A stretch of DNA of 64,000 nucleotides, taken from Podocnemis expansa (Eukaryota > Chordata > Testudines > Podocnemididae). Position 1 is the first letter of the stretch. Each line of letters begins with the position of its first letter. The position numbers and the translations under genes were made by a program. Shown here one piece after another: positions 1 to 14,228 of this stretch. The notes beneath the pieces were generated by a model that saw nothing but the letters and a program-made list of their open reading frames with translations, had not been told where the DNA came from and did no database searches. The DNA lies in the NCBI GenBank assembly GCA_007922195.1, contig ML682014.1, forward strand, positions 1,675,027 to 1,739,026, in the 5' to 3' direction.

Positions 1-1569
<1,569 letters not shown>

Positions 1570-2279
1570 TAAACTAGTCACTTTATTTTATGAAGAGGCT
1601 GATCCTATGTCCATTGAAATCTATGCTAATCTTTCCCCTCCCATCAGTGATCTTTAGATCTGGTCCTACCTAGAACCATAAATTTATATATGATGGTAAT
1701 TTAAGGGCATGAGTGTCCCTGTTTTCCAGGTGTTGTGCATCTTTGATTTGTGTCCAAACTTCCCCTTTATCTTAAAATAGTGTCATCACTTTACATTACT
1801 AGATTGAGAGAAAAGCAGAGCTATGAAATAAAAATCATTCGTTAATAATCATCACACTACCTTTCTACATATTTAATACCTCATTTAGGCATTCTCTTTG
1901 TTTTGTCTTCTTTTTGATGTCTGTCTGATTAGTGGCATATAGTAAGTTTGTGTGTTCAATCTAATCTTTCATGTTTTTGAATGTCTTTAGCTACCTAATT
2001 GCCCCATATCAAGGATTAATTACTCTTTTTGTTGCTAAAATATTCCTTTCCATTGCTGACTAAATGACAAGTGGTGAGAAGTAAATTTATCAACTCAGCT
2101 GTAAGACTGGCTCACAAAAGTTTTATATTTTGTTAAGGAAAGTATATATTAAGATGAGACACGAAGCATCTTTACATAAGTTCTATGCATTTACTGTTCA
2201 CCTATGGCATGGATTTGCTCCTGCTGAGTTAATGGAAAAAATCCCACTGATATTGGTGGGACTAAATATTGGGCCCTAA

Positions 2280-2686
2280 GGCTATGTCTACATCAGAAAA
2301 CTCAGTTCAGATTTCCTTAATCGGGGGGGTGGAGGGGGTTAGTTCAGTTTTTTAGTCTGAACTAGCCACGCTGATTAGTTCAAACTAAAAAGTTAGTTTG
2401 AACTAGTCAGCACAGCTAGTTTGAACTAACGGCTTAGTTCGAACTAAAAAAGTTCGAACTAGGCCATTACTCCATGTCTTCATTGCACTGGTTCGAACTT
2501 AAGGTTTGAACTAAGCGCTTAGACCTGGAATAACCAGTCGAACCTGTTAGTTTGAACTAAGCCTTGGCCAGTTCAAACTAAGAAATTTCTTAGTCTGAAC
2601 TAGCCAAAAGCTAGTGTAGATGCAGACTAAATTAGTCAGGACTAAGCATGCTTAGTCCAGACTAATTGGCTGATGTAGACATTGCC
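2280..2686. mobile_element. Short TIR element with AGTTCGAACTAA palindromes
   Basis: The ends are GGCTATGTCTACATC and, inverted, GGCAATGTCTACATC (14 of 15 identical). The interior is a dense set of diverged AGTTCGAACTAA / AGTTTGAACTAA palindromes and has no coding capacity. The flanking duplication is weak (CCCTAAG versus CTTTAAG). The same palindrome family recurs at 57303-58644. The transposase superfamily is uncertain, possibly hAT. Confidence 0.65.
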
Positions 2687-3420
2687 TTTAAGTCCAGATT
2701 GTCCAAGTGCAGTGTGCTCCTGTTCAGGTATACTGTGTTTCTGAAAAGTCTATAACCGTAAAGGGCTCAGTTTACACAAATCATTGAATTTCAACCCCAG
2801 CAAGGTACTAGCATATATAGGCAAAGAAATTACAGTTGCTTGGCACAGGTAAATCCCAGATTTCTTCATCATTTCATTCTTCTGTTACCTGTGGGTCACA
2901 TTTTTTAAAATTTCAGCATCTGTAGTAAGGCCACATTTCAGCATCCGCAGTAAGGCCAAATTTTAAAAAGAGTTCAGTTCCCATTTAAGCATCTAAGCCA
3001 ATGGCCAAATTTTCAGTGCATGGTGAGTGCTTAGCTCTTTTGAGAATCTAGCCAAGAAGAGTCATAAGAGGACTAGATCTAGGATACAGAGTATTTTGGA
3101 AATCTGTCCCCAGGGATTGATGATGAGCACTTGCAAATATGACCCTGAGCTCTTTAGAAAATTCATTCCATATATATCGCTGTATTAAGCCAGAGCTTCT
3201 GTAAGTACAAATCACTGTAGCTCTATGGACATCAAAGAAGCTATGCTAATATACCAGTTGAGGATCTGGCACATGCTGTATATCATATGTTTTTAAAAAT
3301 ACAAGCTCACAGTCCCGTTAAGATTTTTAAATTAAAAAAGGCTGTACTTCTTTTACCAGGGAAGGTGTTTATACGGTCTTCAGAAAAGTCCATAAACTTC
3401 ATTCTCTTCTTTGATTTCAG

Positions 3421-3477
3421 ATGGTTCCTACGTATCTGTTCCATCCCCTCTAGGAAAGATTAAAAGCATGACAAAAG
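3421..3477 (+). CDS. TNNI3K: TNNI3K exon: linker before kinase domain
   Basis: A 57-nt exon (2+54+1) encoding the linker GSYVSVPSPLGKIKSMTK. A clear TTTGATTTCAG acceptor precedes it and a GGTATT donor follows. The split Asp codon shared with the previous exon and the split Glu codon shared with the next keep the frame open. The peptide matches the known linker between the ankyrin repeats and kinase of vertebrate TNNI3K. It was too short for a plain ORF search and was found by splice-site reading. Confidence 0.88.
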
Positions 3478-3786
3478 GTATTTTAATGGCGGGGGGAAAA
3501 AAACAAGTTTTATATTCTGTTGCTGCAGTTGTTTATCATCCTAAATGTACTGCACACGATTAGATTTATCTGCCTTTTTTCTTTGAAAATGTAAAAAAAA
3601 AATGTGAACAAACAAAGCTGTGTTCCTATGGGAGCTTTCTGGAAAGCAGTTTACTTACCCTCAGTTATTGACTTGAGTGCAAGCAGAGGTGCTCAGTACC
3701 TGGCAGGAGCAGAGCCATACTATTTAGATTTTAGTTTATTTATTTTGCATATAGTGTTGTGGTCACATTAGTTTCAGGATATTAGA

Positions 3787-3961
3787 GAGACAATGTGGGT
3801 GAAATAATATCTTTTATTGGACCACCCTCTATTGACAAGAGAGAGAGACACTTTCAACCTTACATAGAGCTGAAGAAGAGCTCTGTATAAGCTGAAAGGC
3901 TTGTTTCTTTCACCAAAAGAAGTTGGTCCAATAAAAGATATTACCTCATCTACCTTGTCTC
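3787..3961. repeat. Foldback (long inverted-repeat) interspersed element
   Basis: Left arm 3787-3871 and right arm about 3877-3961 are inverted copies of one another, around 80% identical by eye, separated by a few bases. The outer ends read GAGACAATGTGGGTGAAATA and the complement of TACCTCATCTACCTTGTCTC; both arms carry ATATCTTTTATTGGACC. This repeat is common in turtle and crocodilian DNA from memory. Confidence 0.7.
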
Positions 3962-4804
3962 ATTATTTTCTTTAAACTTTTAGATTTACAGATAAATTGA
4001 CTTCTTTTTTTAAAGTTTCAAACCACAGCCTGTTATTTTGAGAGGAAAATATGTGACAGCAATTGATACTAAAGAAACAAACATGAATATACAAATGCTG
4101 AGCTAACAAACATTAGACTGTAATCAGATGTGAAATGTTTGGGATACTTTTGTAAGAAAGATGCTATTCAAAAATAAATGGTGTTTTATTGAAGCAGACA
4201 TAGCCAAAGAATTCAGCTACATATTTAAAGGTATTTCATTTTTTGAGACCGTTTTGATTTTCCACTTCATATGTTAGCTCTGGGTGTACTCAGGTGCTTA
4301 TATTCTTTACATGTAATCAGCATGCATATTAAATGTTTTGTTTAGAAATGCTCATAAACTCATTCTGGTAGACCACATGGATCAACAATTTAGGGATGTT
4401 TGGTGTGTGAATTCAGTTGCACATCAGAGTTCAGATTCCAAGTGCTATTGAACAGGTGGTGAGATCACAAATAAAAACCACAGCACTGGTAGTGAATGCT
4501 AGACACACAGAATAGGGAACTAATTCCTTATATAAAGGATTTTATGCAACAATCACATGACCCACACAAAATATGCTTATGGGAAAGTGTTCATTAGTGA
4601 TAAGGCTTTAGAGCCAAGAAATCCTAAGGCAGCTGTAATGTTGCAAATCCTTGTTTATTATTGGGGTTTATCATGGGTATTGAAACAAAAAGAAATAGGA
4701 TTACCAGTCAACCAAATTATGGTAGGAAAATCAGCTGCTACTGTGTAACATTTTTATCAATTTAAGTGCTTTTATTTTCCCCCCACATTTTACAAAAAGG
4801 ATAA

Positions 4805-5059
<255 letters not shown>

Positions 5060-5090
5060 GTAAGTTTGCAAAGACTTTTCCATACCCTAA

Positions 5091-5486
<396 letters not shown>

Positions 5487-5717
5487 TAATCCAGACTATT
5501 TAGTATATAAAGTAAATAAGCAATTAGACACAAAACTGTTTTGTTAGTTATTATTGTTTACTTGGGAGACTTTGTATTCAAATAACATTAAACCAACTAA
5601 AAACGTCATTCTGATTTGATGTGCAACTGCTGTTGTTATGAGATATTCAGAATGTTGCAAGTAAATCTGTCTTATACCTGTCCATTTTGACCAATACTAT
5701 ATTTTTTTTAAATCTAG

Positions 5718-5822
5718 AAATCTTGACTTGCAGTCTAAATTAATCATTGCCGTAGATGTTGCCAAAGGTATGGAGTATCTTCATAATCTTACACAACCAA
5801 TCATACATCGGGATTTGAACAG
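5718..5822 (+). CDS. TNNI3K: TNNI3K exon: catalytic-loop HRD motif
   Basis: A 105-nt exon (1+102+2) encoding [20 protein letters not shown] and then [19 protein letters not shown] is the start of the catalytic loop and includes the catalytic aspartate. The acceptor TTTAAATCTAG has a good T-rich tract and the donor is AGGTATGTT. The next coding exon is about 34 kb downstream, where the split Ser codon (AG|T) resumes the loop as SHN. Confidence 0.95.
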
Positions 5823-8800
5823 GTATGTTTCTTTCCTTGAACCTCAAATTCATCCTAAAATAAATACAGTATTCTGCAGACTGATTTGCACAGTCACACT
5901 CTTGTACCTGTGCAGAATCTTATTGAAATCCATGGGGCTCTGAACAGGCACCAGAGCCCACCTGTGCAGATCAGATGGAGGACTGGGGCCTAATTGCAGT
6001 AGTGTTTCTGAATGCTTTAGCACATTTATTTTGAACCATTTATTTGATACATCTTATTTATCCTTCATACTAATAACCATTGCACAACAATGTGTCATAT
6101 TCTGAAACAATTTACATTCATCCAGTATGAATAAAATTAATGTGGGAAATATGTATCTGTTGTATAATTTACACTAAGTTGCATCTCTTAATATACTTGA
6201 CAATGTATGGAGCAGTCAGCTGCTATATGTGTACAAAGTGACAGGAGAGGTTCAAGTATGAAAGACCGCAATATACAAATTCATGTATGTAAATGCTGGA
6301 GCAGATTTGAAAACTGTCATCTGCCCATCACACTCCTAGCTTATGTTTCATACATAACCACAGCTCCCAGTGATGTATGTCTGTGGGATTCTGAAGGTAA
6401 TCCTTCCAAAAGGATGCAGCTGTTCAACCACTACATTCTCTCCAGTGTACAGTCCCGGTCTTTCCAAGTTCATCCTCACTTGAAGGAAGGAAATCATTTT
6501 TATATAGGAACTTGCTGTTAAGTCAATGGAATTCACCCCGTAAGACAATAAATCCCCTACAGGAAGACTTGTAAAAGGCTAGGGATTTATTAAGCATAGA
6601 AAGGATTTTCTCAAATATCAGGCATATATACCTTTTTTCTCCTTTCCTGTTATTAAATAAGCATTTTTGGTCAATGAAACTACAGTATTTACTTTTGTTT
6701 GTATTCCCCAGAGATTCACTTCCAGTGTTCTAGCCCAGTGCCAATGTAACACAGAATTTGCGTTCCACACACATACCTTCTTTGTATGATCTTTTGATCC
6801 GTGCTCAAACTTTTCATGTCCTACTCTAACTGGTAGCTGCAGTAAAACCTTCCAATGCCAGTAGTTTTCCTCTGAGGGATGGGAACTGGATTTTTTCTCC
6901 TCTTACTTTGTGAAGAAATAAAAGTGTTCATTGTATTGTCTCCCAACAGTGCCAATGTCAGATGAAGCTGAGGCAGCAATAGCTTTTCTGGATGTTGTCA
7001 GTGCTAGCATCAAAAGAATTAACTGTCTGACTTTAGCACTGGAAGCATCTGTAATATTTTCTTGCTTCCAGCAGTATTTAAACTGAGATCATTCAAATGT
7101 AGTAGCTATCCCTTTTGGCTCTTTTAAGTTCTGACTTTACCGGTACATCTATTTTAGATGGTAACATGTGAAACTCGACACAGAAATAAGCTGAAATTCC
7201 CAGGAGTTGTTCTAAGTTGTTCTGGCAGATAATAGCTCCTAACAAGACACTCCAACAACTAGGATAGCTGGAGTGCATTGTACTTGGGCCTTGCTTCAGC
7301 TCCCCATCCATGATATGCTTCCTTCTACTCTAGCTGCTCCAGCAAGCTGCTAGGCCCTGCCTTCCTACTACTCTACCTACTCTAGAATGTCTGGTAGGTC
7401 CTGGCAGGTATTGAGAGATGTAGTAGCTGTGATGGACACATACCAGCTAGTGATTCCCCTGCCCTAGGGAAACCTTCAGGTGCTGTCTTGCAATAGCTGT
7501 AAGTCTACTTTGGGCCACCAGAGTGGTACAAATGAGACTCAGGAGGAATAAAAAATTTAGAATATGGATAATCATTTCCACAAAGTACGTGCACAGTATC
7601 TACAAGTTATTAAAGCCCATACAACTGTCATCTCTTAGGTTTGGTCCTTTCAAACTAAATGTAACTTTGTAACATTGACAACTCCCATGATCATATTGCA
7701 GGTTTCAAAAATACATTACCTGGAATTTTTGTTTAAAGCCCAGCTCTCAGGGTCATGGTATTGTATGAGAATCACCCCTTTTGTTTAGCAAAATGTAATG
7801 TCTGGTCTTCATGGTGGCGAAGAAAAGCATGATATGAACCCGAAAGTCACAAAAAACAGAAAACAAATTAAGAACCCTTCCCCCAATTATTTTAAATATC
7901 TCATGATATTTAAGCCAATCTCATGGGTCTGATTTAAGATTTTTAGAATGGCCATCCCGGCATAAATTCTGCCTGTATACTTGATCTTAAATTATCAGCA
8001 TGCCTTGATTAATCCACCTAGTAAATGTCTGAGTGCGTCTTTCTATACCTGCAAACCCTGTGTTAGGATGCAGAAATTGATACCTTGGCACCAGCTGCCC
8101 GATTGAATGCACAATTATGTGATTTGAATGTGTAGATTTGGGGATTTCCATATACAGATAGACCAATCTACAATGCTTACAGGCATATCAATGGAGGCCA
8201 GCTAAAAATGTGAGCATTACTGTGCAACTCTATTACTGAATAGCAGAGCAGAAATATTGGAATCATGAAAACCAAACTCTGAGTGTAAGTCAGATGCTTA
8301 TCTGTTAGATTCTGTACTAATTGCTGCTCATTTATCAAACAAGTTGAAATGCAATAAAGTTTTGCAATAACCAATTCTATACAATGCAAAGCACTGATGT
8401 CTGCACTTTAAAGGGAAAGAAAAGAATGAACTGTGGAAATGTTTATCACAGTGCACAGTGTCATATGTCTCCATGTGATCTGTTAGAGGAAGTCTCTATG
8501 GCAGTCTGCTTGTTTGTTTTTTCTTTCCCATTTTCTCATTTGTTAACTCCAAACTCTCTCATTTTTAAATCCTCACTGTGTCAAATACAAGTTGGAGATG
8601 CAACACTGACCCCTCTCGCATCACTATTCCATTTCCACATTTTGAAAAAGTTCTCAAGTTTTGCAATCTTGTAAGCCAATCAGGCATATTTCCTACTCAT
8701 CAATGATTCTCACCTTATACATTACCCTTTAGTGTGGAAAATGGAAGAAAGCATTCTAAAAAAAAAAAAAAAAAAAAAATCATGTGACATCCACTTCACT

Positions 8801-9434
8801 GCACTTTCATCTACCCTGACAGAAGCATCCTCAGAGAATTGCAGCAAGTCACTGAGGCATGATATTCTTTTCTTGCAACTGTGTCGGCTACTCTTAACCA
8901 GGCTGTGCTTTTAGTACAGTAAATGTTGCACCTCTTGATCCTCTAAAACATTTCCAAATGTTTTCTCTACAACTGGCAGTGAACTACCTGGCCTCTAATT
9001 TCCTGGTGTGTTACTGTTCCTTTACATTGCTATTTTCCAGTCTTCAGGGATATGTCCTGAATTAAGTTAGCTTTTGAAAATGTCAGCTATGGCTTCTTCA
9101 GTTTTTGTCCTCCACTCTCACTATTTCTCTTGTGTACACTACACTCACTAGATCTGACACCCTGACAAGTTTAAGAGTTTTAATAATACAGTTGAATGAT
9201 GTTCTGGACACCTAAATCATCCATTTCTGTTCTTGTTAATCTGACTTCTGATATAAGTAAACACCCTCTTCCCTCGTTATGGAAAGCTGGGTGCTAACAA
9301 TTTTTAAACAATTGTTTTTCCTTCTCATGTCCACAAAATGCATTGCCATTCCCTCAGAGGAAATGGTTATTCTTTTGTCTCACATCCCCCCCCCTCCTCA
9401 TAGTCTTGCTCCTGAACCCAGCACTTCCCTAGTA
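5823..9434 (+). other. First part of the 34 kb TNNI3K intron
   Basis: No gene recognised. It contains an A22 tract at 8758-8779. Several 60-104 codon frames overlap on both strands and have no protein features. The rest is unassigned AT-rich sequence. Confidence 0.5.
8758..8779 (+). repeat. Poly(A) tract, 22 bases
   Basis: An uninterrupted run of A, with no recognisable retroelement body directly upstream. Confidence 0.9.
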
Positions 9435-9712
9435 CAGGGGTTAGCAACCCAAAAGATAAGAAGAGCCATTTTTAAATATTCCTTCAATAAACAAGTGTTT
9501 TGAGAGCTGCAGTGGGTGTAGCCTCCTGGTGATGTGTGGAGGGGCTAGGCCAGGGCATCTGCTATAGGATTCCCTGGCAGGGGAGAGCCCAGAGCCTTGC
9601 CCAGGCTGCCTACAGGGTCCCCCATTGGCAGAGGAGGGATCATAGCCCAGAGCTGAAAGAGGGCAGCCAAAGACCCGCATGTGACTCCAGAGCCACAGGT
9701 TTCAGTCCCCTC
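9435..9712. mobile_element. hAT-like non-autonomous element
   Basis: It starts CAGGGGTTAGCAACCC and ends with the degenerate inverse. It is flanked by near-identical 8-bp duplications, CCCTAGTA (9427-9434) and CCCTAGTC (9713-9720), the hAT hallmark. The first 80 bases match the element at 38534, including AAGAGCCATTTTTAAA-type sequence. The GC-rich interior has frames on both strands but no transposase. Confidence 0.75.
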
Positions 9713-12700
9713 CCCTAGTCTCTTTCTCACAGCGCTCATTCCTCTGTCACCTTTTGGTTTCCTTTCTGCACTCCATATTTATATCTCCCCCTCATCTGCC
9801 CCTACACATCACATTTCCTTCCACTTTCTTAATCCCTCTCCTCCCCACTCCCCATTTTCTGTTGTCTCTCCGTCCTATAATTCCACAGACTTCTGTCCCC
9901 TTATGGTCCCCCATCCAGTTTCCCAGAGAGCACAGAGGGGCAACCATGTTCTCCAAGTGAAGCACAACTGTTGCCCTATTAGGTTCCTGTTTATAATGAA
10001 CCAACCCAAAATCCCAAATCCAAATATACCTGAGCACTGAGGCACTTTGTATCCGGATCCAAACTTTACAGCTAAGGCTCATCTTTAGTCACAAGAGATA
10101 GTTTCAAAGATCGTTTCACATTGGATTATCCTACATAACGTTTTTCAAAAAAGTTGCCAAAAAAAGGCCATAAATGTTTTCTGTGCTTGACTCTCTATCA
10201 AGTTATTTGCCAAAAGGTGACATTTTGTGTTCATATCAATGATGTGAAAGACATGTTTGCAGCTTTTTAGTGGTGTCATGCCAAGCCAGAGTAGCTTGAA
10301 CTCTGAAACTTTTACATTTAGACACTTGTGTCCCATTCCCCAGCATCAATCCATTTAGTCCAGAGACAGAATGACTGTGTGACAGTCCAAGGGAAGTCCC
10401 TGGTTAGAAGATGAAGAAAAGCACCAAAGGTACAATCATAGCTCCATTTAAGTCTATGGAAAATTTGCTGCTGCACTCAGTGGAGCCAGAATTTCACCCC
10501 AAATTTGTTCATCTGTTATAATCATCTTTGTAACATTCAGAAATTGATTATGTATAATGTTAAAATTAAAAGATTAAAAGAGACTGCAGTATGAGGTGAA
10601 GAAAGCTAATGATAAAATGCCTCTCTCATATTCAGTATTCTGGATTAGAGGTTGTTTGCTCTGCACCTTTAATAATGTAATTTGGATCTTTGTTTTGCTT
10701 TCCGAATTAAAGTTCAAGGTTTTTATGGTTACCACCACTGATGATGAGCTCCACCTTAATACCAGATTGACCAAATATTTTTTCTATGAGGGAGCACACA
10801 CAAGATGTTTAAAGCACTTTACGCAAACCCCAGACACTTGCAGTATCAGCCTCATTTACACTGTAACAACTGACCATGTTCGGACCTGTCTTTTTAGTGG
10901 CTAAGCTTCATTTGATGGCTTTAGCTATCTATAAAAACTTTCTAAGATGTGGCTTAGTGATACAGATGAAAGAGTGGATGGCAGCTTGGCGGTAATGAGG
11001 ATGGTGTCTGCAACTCTTCTTTGTTATAAAAATCCCCTTATGAAATCTTAAAATAGCATTGCCTTTCATTAAATCTTCAGTGTATTAAGGGTAGAAGGAT
11101 CTTTTAGTGACCCTATGCTTTGGAAAAGGAACACACATTTAATAGGCTTTGCCTGTCTTGTGCTCTGAAAGATGCTCTTGAATTTGGAAGTCCAGCACAA
11201 CTACTGGATTTTGTAAAGGACAGGATTGATTACATGTTTCTAGTAATTCTTTTTCTAATTTCTTTCAATCCCCCCATGAAAGAATGAAAAAGGCATTCTC
11301 AGTCTTGCCATCTTGAACTGCATGCAGCCTTAGCATCAGACAATTCCCCTGATCTCTTTATTAATCTTCTCTTGGCTCTATGGAAGTTTGTTCTTTTGTA
11401 TTTCCTGAGTGTGAGGTTTAAGCATTCCTTTTTCTCCCTCTGCCCCTGTCAATGTTATAAATGCCATTGAGGTAACAACCCAGTTGTAAGCTCTCTGGTC
11501 AGAGCTCTGTTTCTATGGGCTATCTCCCTTTTTTCTTTAAAGAAGAAAATTTATGCATACAGTGCACATGGAATGTGGTGGATAGCCACCTCTAGAGCAA
11601 ACTCTCTTGTTTTTCCAGAAAATGGGTTCAGTGTAGGTGGCAAGACAGAGTCTTCAATATTGTCTTGTCGGGGTGCCTTAACCTTAAATTGAGGGACTGC
11701 ATTTGGGGGGCATGACAGGATCATACCATCTCTATGTCTATTGAATGCTCTCTGCAAAATCTATTGTATGGGTTCCAGACCACACCAGTTCTTCTGCTTT
11801 TACTCAGTAGGTCTGTCCACTATGATCCAGGCTAGATTTGAATCTGGGACTTGAAGGAGTCTATACCGATTATTTTGCTTTCATTACTAGCAGCATACAC
11901 CATTCATGAATGTGTCTGGCTTAGTTTTGCATTTGATTAATATTTTCACTTGACATCTCATGGGGTCTCAAACTGATTCTACTTGTCATACTCAAATCAT
12001 TTATATATTCTGATGGAAAGTAGATGTGGGAGCTGAAATCAGATTCATCAGAAACTGAAAGAATCATGGGAACATTATATGAACCCATTACATTTTTATG
12101 ATTACATTTATCATCCTGTGGTCTTGGTTTATGTGAGGCTAGAAATCTTGAAGACAGTGATTTGTGGAAGTCTTGGTTGGGGGAGTTTAAATTTTATCTG
12201 TCTTGAAAACTATTATCTGGCAAGAATTTGTGTTCCTCACTTGACTGTTCTCTCTTGTATCTGCAGCTCAAATATGGGCATGTTGTGCTTTTTTGTGGAG
12301 ACTATCAATATTACTTTCATTTTCCCTTTATCATGTGTACTAGTGCCAACTAGTTCATTTCTTTCTTTTCAAATACTTTTCACTCTCCTAAATCTACTTG
12401 GATCATTCACTGCTTTGATAAATATCATATGAGCATTGCTGTGTCCACATTCATAGCTCTTTATGTTATAATTTGTTGCACCTTTCAAAAGCCAAGTGCC
12501 ACGAACTCACAGTGCAGTAGTTGGCACAGTTTATTTGTTTTAAAAGTTTTTGACATATACAATATCATGTTTGTAAATCTTTAGCCATATTCACAGCTTC
12601 AATTTCCAAATCCTCATAGCAATTATAGTTCTAATTTCCAGAAGCCTTGCCATTTGTGTATTTGCTGTATACAACCTGTGTTTTTGTGCTTCCTCTTGCG

Positions 12701-13831
12701 TGTTCTTTGCTTCAAATTAAATCAATTGTAATAGCTTTCCCAAGTCAGTACATCAATTTTCATTAGTTTCTGTAGAAGATTTTATTCCTAAATGACATTT
12801 TGCAAAAAGCAAAATCCATTTAACTGTATGACCATGATCTACAATTTTGCACTGCATTTTAGATACAGTACATTGCTTTGACTAGTGAGTTTTTAAGGTG
12901 CATTTTCTCTGTGTATGTGATTTCAGTTTGCTCCAAATTTTCCAGAAGTCTTAAGATGTATGTAACCCTGACAACATTCCATTTTTTCTTTTATTTTTAA
13001 AGGTTTCCTTCCTCAAATAACCTTCTCAATAGATGCAGGGATTTCCACGTTTTGGTTCACAGTATTAAAATATTTGAACATGTTTGTATCTGACTAGAGC
13101 CTGTTTAACTGAATTGAGCGCTGAATGCACAATCCTGGATATGTTCTTCTTCTCTCTTCCTATCACTTTTTAACTTTTGTAGATGCTAAAATTTATGGCA
13201 GATGACTTGTCTTTGCAGCAATACACATTTGCATTCTGTGACAGTACCAGAGTACACCTTCTTTTTTTCCAATTCACTAATGTCACCTTCTTTCATTTTA
13301 TATGAATTGCTTTTGATATCTTAGATGAGATTTCTTTGCAAGTTGTTATTGCATCTCTTTTATGACTTAAAAATGGCAAACTTTCCTTTCATAATTAGAG
13401 AGGTGCCACTTCACACTATCTTTACATATCCCTTAACATTTTTTTCCTCTTCACATTTAGCCTCTGAATTAGATGAGTTACTTGATACTGTCTTGAAGGC
13501 ATGGAGACATGCTGGAGTGTATATTTAACATACAACAGAAGTTCAGGTTTTCATTCTGTATGTTTCATTTTATTCCATCCCTGAAATAATTTTGTTATCC
13601 ACATAGCTACATGAGCTTTTTGGCATGACGTTGAAGCTAAGATCATAGCCAGTTAGTCAAGGGCACACCGCACATGTCCAACTGATAGATATTTAAAATA
13701 TTTATTAAATTAAATATTAAATTAAATGTTTAAAATAGTGAGTTTACCTTCTGCATTAGCCTGGTGTATCCATGATCAAGGGAAATACTGGCAAAGAGAG
13801 TTGGAAGTAGTATGAAAAGGTTAGTGAACAA
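9713..13831 (+). other. TNNI3K intron without recognised features
   Basis: Mixed AT-rich sequence with a pyrimidine-rich strip at 9720-9900. No coding exon, RNA gene or repeat family was identified with confidence. Frames of 63-119 codons here look like chance. Confidence 0.45.
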
Positions 13832-14228
13832 CAGGGCTGGCTGAAGGTCCTTTGGAGCCCTGAGCCTGCTTTTGATTTTCATTTTGATTTTGCCCTCGTC
13901 CCTGACGCATGGAGGGACGGCCGGGGGGGGGGGGGGGGGCGGAACGCGGCCTCTGCTCCGGCCCGGCCCCCCCCCCCCACAGGGGGGGGAACAGCTGGCC
14001 CAGGGGCAGAGCAGGCCAGTCCAGAGGCCAGGCTCCACTCTCTCGCCCCTCCCTGGGCCAGCTGTTCTGCCCTGGGAGCAGGGCAGGCCAGCCCATAGGT
14101 GCAGGGAGAGAGCAGAGCCCAAGCCATGAGCCAACCTGCTCTTCCCCCCAGCGCAGCGCCACGGCTGCCCCTAGGGAAATGACACCCTGAACCAGGGCCT
14201 CATTTGTTTATGGGTCAAGCTAGCCCTG
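13832..14228. mobile_element. hAT-like element with perfect 8-bp target duplication and GC-rich core
   Basis: The ends are CAGGGCTGGCT and AGCTAGCCCTG, inverted copies with one mismatch. Both flanks carry an identical GTGAACAA (13824-13831 and 14229-14236). The interior is very GC-rich, with G17 at 13923-13939, a C-run near 13967-13978 and another G-run near 13982-13989. Five overlapping frames on both strands (82-134 codons) are by-products of composition; no transposase is encoded. Confidence 0.85.

Noticed and set aside
13730..14190. Five overlapping 82-134 codon frames
   Set aside because: They are products of G- and C-runs inside a bounded hAT-like element, on both strands, with no family resemblance.
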